Part shown: piece after piece, positions 26,205-33,144 of the stretch
Layout of the letters: the number at the start of each line of letters is the position of its first letter
Numbering within the stretch: position 1 is the stretch's first letter
Source: DATBHM01 sp963772375
GTDB lineage: Bacteria; Actinomycetota; UBA4738; JACQTL01
NCBI GenBank assembly: GCA_963772375.1
Contig: CAVYXG010000001.1
Span: 62,001 to 126,000 of the forward strand
Reading direction: 5' to 3'
DNA: 64,000 bases
Position numbers and translations under genes: made by a program
The notes under the pieces: model-generated
Databases searched by the model: none
Seen by the model: the letters and a program-made list of their open reading frames with translations, nothing else
What the model was told of the DNA's origin: nothing

Positions 26205-26360
26205 CCCCGCCGGAGCCGGTGGAGAACCTGTGACGACGCCGGGGGTCCGTTGAGGAACCTCGGGACCCTCGGTAGCATCCAATCGCGCTCCGGCCACGTG
26301 CAGGGCCGCCCCCACGGCCGGACGCGCATCCGCCGATCACACGAGGAGGTCCTTGCCGTC

Positions 26361-27401
26361 GTGGCGTTGAGCAAGCGGGGGAAGGTCGGCGCCTGGGTCG
26401 GCGCGGGCGTCCTCGCGCTCGTGGCCGGCGTGGGCATCCTGGCGCTCACCGGCAACGCCGACAAGGTGCCCGGGCTGAATGCGTTCATCAAGCCCCCCGC
26501 GACGTGCCCGCTCACCGGAGTCGAGCCGAGGTCCGCCAAGGTGCCGGACCGCCCCGCGCTGGCGATCAAGGTGGAGAACCTTCCCGAGGCCCGTCCCCAG
26601 GCCGGCATCGAGGCCGCGGACGTCGTCTACGAGGAGCCGGTCGAGGGCGGCATCACACGGTTCATCGTGATCTTCCAGTGCCACGACTCGAAGCGCGTCG
26701 GACCGGTCCGCAGCGCCCGGTTCACCGACGTCGACATCCTGCCCCAGTACGGGACGCAGACGCTGTTCGGCTTCGCCGGCGGCGCGCCGCCGGTCGAGCG
26801 ACGGGTGCAGGCATCCGGCCTCAACGACGTGAACTTCCAGCAGCCGAAGGCTGAGCGGGCATACGTGCGCGATCCGAACCGGGTCGAGCCGCACAACCTC
26901 TACACGTCCACCGGGGCCCTGTACCGGGCCGGCGGGACGTCGGGCGGCATGCCGGCGAAGGTGCTGACCCTCTCCGACGGGACGCCCGGTGGTGGGAAGC
27001 GGGCGTCGAGGGTCGAGCTCGACTTCTCGGGGTCGGCCGACGTGTTCTGGACGTTCGACCATCGCGACGGGATGTGGGTTCGCTCCTACGACACGGGACC
27101 GGCCACCCTGGAGAACGGCAATCCGATCACCGCACGCAACGTCGTGGTCCAGACGGTGCGGCTCCGCGACACCGGCATCGTCGACGCGGCGGGCAACGCC
27201 TCCCCGGAGGTGGTTGCCACCGGGACCGGTCCATGCCTGGTGTTCCGGAACGGTCGCGTGATCCACGGCACCTGGAACCGCCCGACGCTCGGCGACCTGA
27301 CCGTCTACCAGGACGCCCACGGACGGACCATCGGCCTCGCTCCCGGCACCACCTGGATCGAGCTGCTCCCGGACGACAAGACGCCGAGCGTCACGAAGTA
27401 G
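26361..27401 (+). CDS. DUF3048 (YerB-like) putative lipoprotein or membrane-anchored protein
   Basis: A 346-aa exported protein. The GTG at 26361 has GAGGAGGT ten bases upstream and gives an N-terminal anchor (residues 11-31, hydrophobic after KRGK). The body shows the DUF3048 signature: RPALAIKVENLPEARPQAGIEAADVVYEEPVEGGITRFIVIFQ, then RVGPVRSARFTDVDILPQY and a C-terminal PGTTWIELLPDD. The family is common in Gram-positives and has no settled biochemical role. TAGCAT near 26272 may be its -10, with a normal 5' leader. An ATG at 26250 is in frame but would place 37 charged residues before the anchor. Confidence 0.82.
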   Translation: MALSKRGKVGAWVGAGVLALVAGVGILALTGNADKVPGLNAFIKPPATCPLTGVEPRSAKVPDRPALAIKVENLPEARPQAGIEAADVVYEEPVEGGITRFIVIFQCHDSKRVGPVRSARFTDVDILPQYGTQTLFGFAGGAPPVERRVQASGLNDVNFQQPKAERAYVRDPNRVEPHNLYTSTGALYRAGGTSGGMPAKVLTLSDGTPGGGKRASRVELDFSGSADVFWTFDHRDGMWVRSYDTGPATLENGNPITARNVVVQTVRLRDTGIVDAAGNASPEVVATGTGPCLVFRNGRVIHGTWNRPTLGDLTVYQDAHGRTIGLAPGTTWIELLPDDKTPSVTK

Positions 27402-27412
27402 CGGGAACCGGC

Positions 27413-29581
27413 TCAGGCCCCGGCGGCCAGCCGCCGCGGGCCACCGGCGTTCGCGGACACCCCGGCCGCGGCCATCGTGCGCATCCCGTTGGCCACGGAG
27501 GTGCCGTCGCCGGTCTCGTGACGACCGAGCCAGTCGATCAGCTCGTGGAGTGGGATCGGACGGCACATGAGGTACCCCTGGGCGTAGTCGCAATTGAGCT
27601 CGCGGAGCCGGTTCCACGTCGCCTCGTCCTCGACGCCCTCGGCGACCACGCGCAGCCCGAGGTTGTGGGCCAGGTCGATCGTTGCCCGGACGATCGACTC
27701 GTCGTTCGGGTCCGACATGGTGTTCATCACGAACGACTTGTCGATCTTGATCTCGTCGACCGGCAGGCGCCGGAGGTGACTGAGGGACGAGTACCCGGTG
27801 CCGAAGTCGTCGATCGAGATGCCGACCCCGACGGCCGAGAGGCGCCGCAGCACCTCCACGGAACGATGCGAGTCGGCCATCAGGGAGTCCTCGGTCAGCT
27901 CGAACTGGAGCGACGTCGGCGGGACCTCCCAGCGATGCAGGAGCGCCGCGATCTGTTCGGGGAGGTCGAGGTCGAGCAGGCTGTGGGGTGAGAGGTTGAC
28001 CGCGACCCCGAACTGGTGCCCGGCCCGCAGCCACTCGTGCGCGCCGGAGAGCGCGCGGTTCACCACGTGGAGCGTGAGCGGCCGGAGCAGCGTCGTCCGC
28101 TCCGCGAACGGCAGGAAGCTCCGCGGCATGACCAGCCCCAGCTCGGGGTGGTGCCACCGGAGCAGCGCCTCGGCGGTCCGGACCTTGCCGGTGTGCAGGC
28201 TGATCTGGGGCTGGAACCACAGGTCGAGCTGGCCGCGTTCCATCGCCGGCCGGATCTGGCCGAGCAGGGTGACCCTGGCCGGGCTGTGCTGGTCGCGCTC
28301 CGGCCGGTACACCTCGTAGCCGGTGTGGGCCTCCTTGGCCGTGTACATGGCGACGTCGGCGCACCGCAGCAGTGTGTCGATGTCGTCGGAGTGGTCGGGG
28401 TGCAGGGCGACCCCGATGCTCGCGGACGTGTCGAGCGGGAGGTCCTCGAGGACCACCGGCGTCTCGAGCTCGTCCAGGATGCGGTGGGCCACCTCGATGG
28501 CCCGGCCCTCGCCCGAGACGCCCGGCAGCAGGATTCCGAACTCATCGCCGCCCAGCCGGGCCACCGTGTCGTCCTCGCGGAGGACCCGCTGCAGCCGGGG
28601 GGCGAGCTCCTGGAGCAGGAGGTCGCCGAAGTGGTGGCCGAGCCCGTCGTTGACCTCCTTGAACTGGTCGAGGTCCATGATCATGACCGCGACGCCCTTC
28701 TCCGGGGTGCTGGCCTCGATCGCCGCACGCAACTTGCGCATGAACAGCGTGCGGTTGGGCAGCCCGGTCAGGTTGTCGTGGAGGGCGAGGTATTCGTTCT
28801 CGCGCTCCCGCGCGGCGAGCTCGTCGGTCGCCACCTTCAGGGATTGTGTTCTCGCGAACATCTGCCGGGCGAACGCGAGCGGCGCGACGAAGACCACCAT
28901 CGACCACACGCCGGCCTGCACGAAGAAGATCGCGATGACCACGCCGAAGAGCGCGAGGCCCATGTAGGACAGCACCAGCTCGCCGAGGATGCCCTCGTGC
29001 ATCTCGGTCACGATGCGGCGGACGGGCACCCCGCGGGCGATGCCGATGTAGGCGGCGACCAGCAGGACGTTGACCGCGTAGCCCAGGACCGTAGCCTCGA
29101 CCACGCCGAAGGCGACGAGATACCACTCGGAGTGGACCGAGGCGAAGGAGTGGAACACGGTGCCCTCGGCCACGACCGAGAGCGCGATCTGGGCCCGGAT
29201 GAACAGGGCCTTCAGCGGGGGGATCTCCAGGCGGAGCTCCCGCGGGTCGGACGTCCCGAGCAGCGCGACGGCTCCGGCCACATAGGGCGGATACAGGAGC
29301 GCCACGGCCAACTGCAGCGGGAAGCTGACGCTGAAGTGCAGATTGGACGTGAGGGGCAGTGGCATCAGGTCCACCACTGCGATGCCCACGGCCCAAACCA
29401 GCAGCATCGGGTTGGCGAACTCGTGGGGATGCGCGAGCACCTGGGAGGCGATCCAGGCCACCAGGGGGGCGGAGACGACCAGCTCGTACAGGACGAGCCG
29501 GGTGGACTGACGGTCTCGGGCGACCTCCTCGTCGGGGGGCGCGACGGTCGTGGTCTCCTCGTCCATCGGCTCAGCCGACAT
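27413..29581 (-). CDS. Membrane-bound GGDEF-EAL cyclic-di-GMP protein
   Basis: About 722 aa. The first ~240 residues contain seven or so transmembrane segments, an MASE-like sensor. The GGDEF domain has LGGDEFGILLP, the intact GGDEF cyclase signature, preceded by DNLTGLPNRTLF. The EAL domain carries TAEALLRW (EALLRW), FELTEDSLM, IDDFGTGYSSLSHL and the terminal YAQGYLMCRPIP. Both active sites look complete, so it could make and break c-di-GMP. The start overlaps the DUF5317 stop by 11 bp; an alternative ATG is at 29566. Last gene of the micro-ORF1-micro-ORF2-DUF5317 operon. Confidence 0.9.
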   Translation of the reverse strand: MSAEPMDEETTTVAPPDEEVARDRQSTRLVLYELVVSAPLVAWIASQVLAHPHEFANPMLLVWAVGIAVVDLMPLPLTSNLHFSVSFPLQLAVALLYPPYVAGAVALLGTSDPRELRLEIPPLKALFIRAQIALSVVAEGTVFHSFASVHSEWYLVAFGVVEATVLGYAVNVLLVAAYIGIARGVPVRRIVTEMHEGILGELVLSYMGLALFGVVIAIFFVQAGVWSMVVFVAPLAFARQMFARTQSLKVATDELAARERENEYLALHDNLTGLPNRTLFMRKLRAAIEASTPEKGVAVMIMDLDQFKEVNDGLGHHFGDLLLQELAPRLQRVLREDDTVARLGGDEFGILLPGVSGEGRAIEVAHRILDELETPVVLEDLPLDTSASIGVALHPDHSDDIDTLLRCADVAMYTAKEAHTGYEVYRPERDQHSPARVTLLGQIRPAMERGQLDLWFQPQISLHTGKVRTAEALLRWHHPELGLVMPRSFLPFAERTTLLRPLTLHVVNRALSGAHEWLRAGHQFGVAVNLSPHSLLDLDLPEQIAALLHRWEVPPTSLQFELTEDSLMADSHRSVEVLRRLSAVGVGISIDDFGTGYSSLSHLRRLPVDEIKIDKSFVMNTMSDPNDESIVRATIDLAHNLGLRVVAEGVEDEATWNRLRELNCDYAQGYLMCRPIPLHELIDWLGRHETGDGTSVANGMRTMAAAGVSANAGGPRRLAAGA

Positions 29582-30164
29582 CGGCAATCGGTGCACGTCG
29601 CTTGACCTGGACCGCCCGCACGAGCACGTGCCTGGGCCGGTACCTTCGACGCATCCCCCCGATGACGAGCCACGCCATGCCGGCGAACGCGGCCAGGTCG
29701 CCGGGGCTGAAGAGGAGATGGACGGGGGGGCCGACGGCGATGACGTCGGCGAGGGGCACGAGGACGTCGTCCGGTCCCGCCAGGTGGTGCTTCACGGCGG
29801 AGTGTTGGAGCGCGGGGAGCGTCGACTCCTGGCCGGAGGCGATCAGCGAGGAGCCCGGCACCGGCATCCCCGAGTTCGCGGCGATGACCGCGAAGTTCAT
29901 CAGGACGCCGATGCAGAGCAGCGGGATGCCGGGGGCGGACAGGTTCGCCATGCCGAATGCCAGCAGCATGACGAACGACGCGAGCAGCAGGGCGACGGCG
30001 AGCCCCTTCGTGTGCACGGGGATGGCCTGGACGAGGAACGCCGCGAGCGCGAGGGGGAGCCACGTCAGGCGTCGGTCGAGCAGGTGCTGCAGGCGGCCTC
30101 CCAGCGCGTACCCGACGACGACGGAGCCCGCCAGCAGCGCGAGGGTGAAGCTCAGGGTGGACAT
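29571..30164 (-). CDS. DUF5317-like polytopic membrane protein
   Basis: A 197-aa membrane protein with about five hydrophobic helices: residues 5-23, 34-52, 54-75, 80-97 and 148-167. The loop between helices 4 and 5 holds NSGMPV and ASGQESTLPALQHSAVKHHLAGPDD, which I take as the DUF5317 family hallmark. A basic tail (RRRYRPRHVLVRAVQVKRR) follows. AGGAG precedes the ATG. The function is not known. It lies between two micro-ORFs and a GGDEF-EAL gene on one strand, so a part in small-molecule or peptide signalling or transport is possible, but only by context. Confidence 0.75.
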   Translation of the reverse strand: MSTLSFTLALLAGSVVVGYALGGRLQHLLDRRLTWLPLALAAFLVQAIPVHTKGLAVALLLASFVMLLAFGMANLSAPGIPLLCIGVLMNFAVIAANSGMPVPGSSLIASGQESTLPALQHSAVKHHLAGPDDVLVPLADVIAVGPPVHLLFSPGDLAAFAGMAWLVIGGMRRRYRPRHVLVRAVQVKRRAPIADVG

Positions 30165-30208
30165 CCGGTCTCCTGGGTTCCGTGCACGAGGTCCGTGGAA
30201 AGACGTGG

Positions 30209-30232
30209 TCCCCCGGCCCGCGGGCCGGGGGA
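30209..30232 (-). repeat. 24-bp perfect palindrome between micro-ORF2 and DUF5317 gene
   Basis: Bases 30209-30220 are the exact reverse complement of 30221-30232, almost all G and C. Transcribed leftward it forms a very stable hairpin followed about 8 nt later by TCTTT. It may be a partial terminator or processing site that sets the ratio between micro-ORF mRNA and downstream genes, or an operator. Confidence 0.5.
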
Positions 30233-30256
30233 ACGGTCACGTCGGTGCCGGTTCGG

Positions 30257-30358
30257 CTAGTTCGGGCGCCAACCGGCGGCGGCAGCGAGGACCAGCGCGG
30301 CGATCGAGGCCAGTGCGTAGGCCAGCCGGCGGATCCGGGCCTTGGTGGTGTCGTTCAT
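30257..30358 (-). CDS. Micro-ORF 2: 33-aa basic/hydrophobic peptide
   Basis: ATG 30358 to TAG, 33 residues. The N-terminal half is basic (MNDTTKARIRRLAYALA), then an Ala/Leu/Val-rich helix long enough for one membrane span, ending in GWRPN. It begins 13 nt after micro-ORF 1 and lies 92 bp before the DUF5317 ATG, all on the minus strand. No strong ribosome site, so coupling to ORF 1 is likely if it is expressed. The composition fits a small membrane peptide or the leader of a processed signal. I recognise no family. Coding status is supported by context only. Confidence 0.45.
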   Translation of the reverse strand: MNDTTKARIRRLAYALASIAALVLAAAAGWRPN

Positions 30359-30371
30359 GAAAGGCGCCCCG

Positions 30372-30446
30372 TTACGGCCTCCACTTGGGGACCTCGCCGC
30401 GTTCGGTCGGCGGCTGCGCCGCGAGACCGTTCCGCGACTTCTTCAA
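30372..30446 (-). CDS. Micro-ORF 1: 24-aa hydrophilic peptide with strong ribosome binding site
   Basis: A TTG start at 30446 sits 8 nt after the core of GAGGAGGTG (30454-30462, minus strand), one of the best ribosome sites in the window. The frame encodes 24 residues beginning (M)KKSRNGLAAQPP and ending GEVPKWRP before TAA. Basic ends and a Pro-rich centre. A GTG inside the ribosome site opens another frame, but its ribosome site would be poor. First of four genes reading toward the GGDEF-EAL gene. Could be a regulatory leader peptide or a signal precursor; no family is recognised. Confidence 0.45.
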   Translation of the reverse strand: MKKSRNGLAAQPPTERGEVPKWRP

Positions 30447-30620
30447 GGGCGTTCACCTCCTCTCCACGAGGGGTATCGACCGTGAAACCGTTGCGGCGCA
30501 CGGGCCATTGACCATTTTCGGGTACGACCTTCGGCAACGCCCCGCCGGGCCCTTCGGCCTCGCCGTGCCGGGGTCGACGCGTACGACCTCCGGCGTCCCC
30601 CGGGACCGGACGGTCGGCGG
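30447..30620 (-). promoter_or_regulatory. Possible structured 5' leader of the micro-ORF / DUF5317 / GGDEF-EAL operon
   Basis: Read leftward, the stretch before the micro-ORF ribosome site can fold. CCGTG pairs with CACGG around an inner CCG-CAA-CGG hairpin, and CCTC pairs with the GAGG of the ribosome site itself (loop GTGGA), which would mask translation. I compared it with the c-di-GMP-I riboswitch core and did not find a convincing match. Promoter position unclear. Confidence 0.3.
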
Positions 30621-30623
30621 CGC

Positions 30624-30629
30624 TACACT
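30624..30629 (+). promoter_or_regulatory. -10 hexamer upstream of pdxS
   Basis: TACACT lies 31 nt before the pdxS GTG, leaving about 25 nt of leader with a GGGGAGGCG ribosome site. No clear -35. Confidence 0.4.
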
Positions 30630-30660
30630 GGCCTCGAGCGACGTCGGGGAGGCGAGTCAG

Positions 30661-31551
30661 GTGGAGCAGCGCGAGACGGGCACGTTCCGGGTGAAGTCCG
30701 GCCTGGCCGAGATGCTCAAGGGCGGCGTGATCATGGACGTCACGACCGCCGACCAGGCGAAGATCGCGGAGGACGCCGGCGCGGTCGCCGTCATGGCGTT
30801 GGAGCGCGTCCCCGCGGACATCCGGGCCGAGGGCGGCGTGGCCCGCATGGCCGACGCCTCCAAGGTCGAGGAGATCATGAACGTGGTCTCCATCCCGGTC
30901 ATGGCGAAGGCCCGCATCGGGCACTTCGTCGAGGCGCAGATCCTGCAGGCGCTCGGCGTGGACTACGTCGACGAATCCGAGGTCCTCACGCCGGCCGATG
31001 AGGAGCACCACATCGACAAGTGGCAGTTCACGGTGCCGTTCGTGTGCGGGGCCCGGGACCTCGGCGAGGCGCTCCGCAGGATCGCCGAGGGCGCGGCCAT
31101 GATCCGGACCAAGGGCGAGGCCGGGACCGGCAACGTGGTGGAGGCCGTCCGCCACGTCCGCACGATCTCGACGCAGATCCGCCGGCTGACGACGATGGGC
31201 CCCGAGGAGCTGGTGCACGAGGCCAAGAACCTCGGGGCGCCACTCGAGGTCGTCCGCCAGGTCGCGGCCGCCGGCAAGCTCCCCGTCGTGAACTTCGCTG
31301 CGGGGGGGCTCGCCACACCGGCCGACGCCGCGCTGATGATGCAGCTCGGGGTCGAGGGGAACTTCGTCGGCAGCGGGATCTTCAAGTCCGACGACCCGGC
31401 CGCGCGGGCGAAGGCCATCGTCGAGGCGACGACCTACTTCAACGACCCCGACGTCCTCGCGAAGATCTCGCGGGGGCTCGGCGAGCCGATGCGGGGCACC
31501 GACATCAAGGAGCTCGGCGAGGACGGGCTACTCCAGACCCGCGGTTGGTAG
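30661..31551 (+). CDS. pdxS: Pyridoxal 5'-phosphate synthase, PdxS subunit
   Basis: The synthase subunit of the DXP-independent vitamin B6 pathway, condensing ribose 5-phosphate, glyceraldehyde 3-phosphate and ammonia. 296 aa, near full identity of pattern with the family: VKSGLAEMLKGGVIMDVT, the second-site Lys in VMALERVPADIR..., VMAKARIGHFVEAQ, DESEVLTPADEEHHIDK, RTKGEAGTGNVVEAV, NFAAGGLATPADAALMMQLG. GTG 30661 with GGGGAGGCG upstream. Its partner pdxT is 1 kb downstream rather than adjacent. Confidence 0.97.
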   Translation: MEQRETGTFRVKSGLAEMLKGGVIMDVTTADQAKIAEDAGAVAVMALERVPADIRAEGGVARMADASKVEEIMNVVSIPVMAKARIGHFVEAQILQALGVDYVDESEVLTPADEEHHIDKWQFTVPFVCGARDLGEALRRIAEGAAMIRTKGEAGTGNVVEAVRHVRTISTQIRRLTTMGPEELVHEAKNLGAPLEVVRQVAAAGKLPVVNFAAGGLATPADAALMMQLGVEGNFVGSGIFKSDDPAARAKAIVEATTYFNDPDVLAKISRGLGEPMRGTDIKELGEDGLLQTRGW

Positions 31552-31814
31552 TCGTCGGCCGCCGGGGGCACTGCCCTCGCTGCGGTTCCGACCGCGTCGC
31601 CGAGACCGTGTACGGACCCCGATCGGAGTTCGAACCGCTGATCCTGGCGGGCAAGGTCTTCCACGGCGGGCCGGGGCCGGTGCCCGTCGCCTTCCCGCAC
31701 CTCGGATGCCTGGAGTGCGGCGAGACCTGGAAGCCGAGCCGGGTGCACCTGCACCGGGCGTCCCATGCCTCCCCGACCCGTCACGGGGTTTCGGCCGCCT
31801 CCCAGCCGTCGTAG
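31545..31814 (+). CDS. Small zinc-ribbon protein
   Basis: An 89-aa frame running straight out of pdxS. CPRCGSDRV and CLECGETW form a CxxC...CxxC zinc ribbon spaced by ~35 residues, with FEPLILAGKVFHGGPGPVPVAFPHLG between. The best start is TTG 31545, overlapping the pdxS stop; no ATG or GTG exists before the first Cys pair. The last ~12 residues lie antisense to the end of the RraB-like gene (34-bp overlap). Likely co-transcribed with pdxS. No function is known. The ordered Cys pairs argue that it is real. Confidence 0.6.
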   Translation: MVVVGRRGHCPRCGSDRVAETVYGPRSEFEPLILAGKVFHGGPGPVPVAFPHLGCLECGETWKPSRVHLHRASHASPTRHGVSAASQPS

Positions 31815-32155
31815 TCGCCGCCCCCGGTCCGGGCCACCGAGCCGAAGCGCTCCCGGTCCCGCGCGCCCGACGCGATGGACACGACGCGTTCGGCCTCCGC
31901 GCGGACGATCCACGACGAGCCGAACGCCGACGCGTCCACGTACACGTCCCATCCGTCTGCGCGCAGGGCATCGACGGCGGCGGCCGCCGCGTCGTGGCCG
32001 GGGAACGTGAGGCGATGCACCAGGAGCCGGGGCTTCACCAGGTCGGCGCCCCGCTTTGCCAGCATCCTGAGCGAGCGCTCGTCCAGCCGAGCCGCCTCGC
32101 CCTCCCCGACCTGGGGCGATCGGACGAGTCTTCGGCTGGTTCTTCCTCGCCACAT
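31781..32155 (-). CDS. RraB-like (regulator of ribonuclease activity B) domain protein
   Basis: A 124-aa protein. From ARLDERSLRMLAKRGADLVKPRLLVHRLTFPGHDAAAAAV to YDGWEAAET it follows the RraB/DUF695-associated fold: (R)GADLxKPRxxxHxLxFP, a ferredoxin-like DALRADGWDVYVDAS, and the closing GGDYDGWEAAET. In enterobacteria RraB binds and inhibits RNase E; the actinobacterial role is unknown. The ATG at 32155 has AGGTGAGGA upstream, but its first ~14 residues are read antisense to the broken DUF4386 gene, so the native N-terminus may have been replaced. Confidence 0.68.
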   Translation of the reverse strand: MWRGRTSRRLVRSPQVGEGEAARLDERSLRMLAKRGADLVKPRLLVHRLTFPGHDAAAAAVDALRADGWDVYVDASAFGSSWIVRAEAERVVSIASGARDRERFGSVARTGGGDYDGWEAAETP

Positions 32156-32535
32156 TCCTCACCTTGGTACTTCATTGGCTACGCCAAGATGCTGGATACG
32201 CCCAGCCTGTTCACCGGGAACGGCGCGAATCCCTCCACAGGCATTGCGACGGGCGCCACCTTGGAGGTCCTTCTCATCATCGCCAACGTTGCCACCGCCG
32301 TGGTGGCGTATCCGGTCCTGAAGCGCGAGAGCGGGATGGGAGCGATCGGCTACGTGGCGGCCCGTCTCGTCGAGGCCATGTTCATCGCCATCGGGATCAT
32401 CGGCGCGCTCGCGTTCCTGCTGATGCGGCAGGATGCCACGGCGGCGTCCGGCCCCGTTCTCGGTAACGCGTTCGTCGCGATCTACCGCCGGGCGTTCCTG
32501 GTCGGGCCCGGATTCTTCGCGTGCCCATCGGCACG
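32113..32535 (+). pseudogene. Broken DUF4386 membrane protein gene
   Basis: A remnant in two frames. Codons from 32113 read GAIGRVFGWFFLATFLT, a DUF4386-like first transmembrane segment. One frame away, from about 32168, comes YFIGYAKMLDTP, then LEVLLIIANVATAVVAYPVLKRE, GYVAARLVEAMFIAIGIIGAL and AFLVGPGF, the family's central helices in order. Joining them needs a one-base frameshift near 32161-32168. The C-terminal third is absent: after GPGF the frame runs into unrelated codons and then into pdxT. No intact start. It sits between pdxS and pdxT and appears to be a decaying insertion. Confidence 0.6.
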
Positions 32536-32569
32536 GCGAGTGAGCCCGGGTGAGGTGCTCGGGGACGAC

Positions 32570-32575
32570 TATCAT
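32570..32575 (+). promoter_or_regulatory. -10 hexamer for pdxT
   Basis: TATCAT ends 9 nt before the pdxT ATG, so pdxT appears to have its own leaderless promoter, separate from pdxS. Confidence 0.45.
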
Positions 32576-32584
32576 CGAAGGATC

Positions 32585-33142
32585 ATGAAGGTCGGCGTCC
32601 TCGCGCTCCAAGGAGACTTCCGCGAGCACGGGTTCGTGCTGCGCGCCCTCGGTGTGGAGCCGGTGGAGGTTCGGACCGCCGACCAGCTCGCGGAGGTCGA
32701 GGCGCTCGTCATCCCGGGGGGCGAGTCGACCGCGATCGGGAAGCTCGCACGGCAGCACGGGCTGGTCGAGCCGGTCGTCGAGCGCGCCCGGGGCGGGATG
32801 CCGATGCTCGGGACCTGCGCCGGGATGATCACGATGGCCGAGCGGGTCGAGGGGTTCGAGCCGCTGTTCGGGCTCGTCGACATCATGGTCACGAGGAACG
32901 CCTACGGCCGGCAGATCGAGTCGTTCGAGGACGACGTCGAGGTCCGGGGGATCGACGAACCGGTGCGGGGAGTGTTCATCCGTGCGCCGCAGGTCGACGA
33001 GGTCGGCGACGGCGTCGAGGTGCTGGCCGAGTACGCCGGCAAGCCGGTCGTCGTCCAGCAGCGGAACCTCCTCGTCGCGGCGTTCCATCCCGAGCTGGTG
33101 GGGGAGACGCGGCTGCACGCGTTCCTGCTGGGGAAGGTGTAG
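32585..33142 (+). CDS. pdxT: Pyridoxal 5'-phosphate synthase, PdxT glutaminase subunit
   Basis: Supplies ammonia from glutamine to PdxS. 185-aa class I glutamine amidotransferase. Markers are KVGVLALQGDFREH at the N-terminus, IPGGESTAIG, the nucleophile Cys in MLGTCAGMI near residue 81 and the His/Glu pair in AAFHPELVGETR. yebC follows 2 bp after its stop, so pdxT-yebC is one transcript. Confidence 0.97.
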   Translation: MKVGVLALQGDFREHGFVLRALGVEPVEVRTADQLAEVEALVIPGGESTAIGKLARQHGLVEPVVERARGGMPMLGTCAGMITMAERVEGFEPLFGLVDIMVTRNAYGRQIESFEDDVEVRGIDEPVRGVFIRAPQVDEVGDGVEVLAEYAGKPVVVQQRNLLVAAFHPELVGETRLHAFLLGKV

Positions 33143-33144
33143 CC

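Noticed and set aside
30355..30462. Alternative GTG start inside the micro-ORF 1 ribosome site
   Set aside because: That frame would use its own ribosome site as the start codon region and extends into nothing recognisable; the TTG frame has ideal 8-nt spacing.
30447..30620. c-di-GMP-I riboswitch before the GGDEF-EAL operon
   Set aside because: GCGCCGCAACGG vaguely resembles part of the core, but the conserved CACGCACAGGGCAAA and GGGACGCAAAGC elements are missing.
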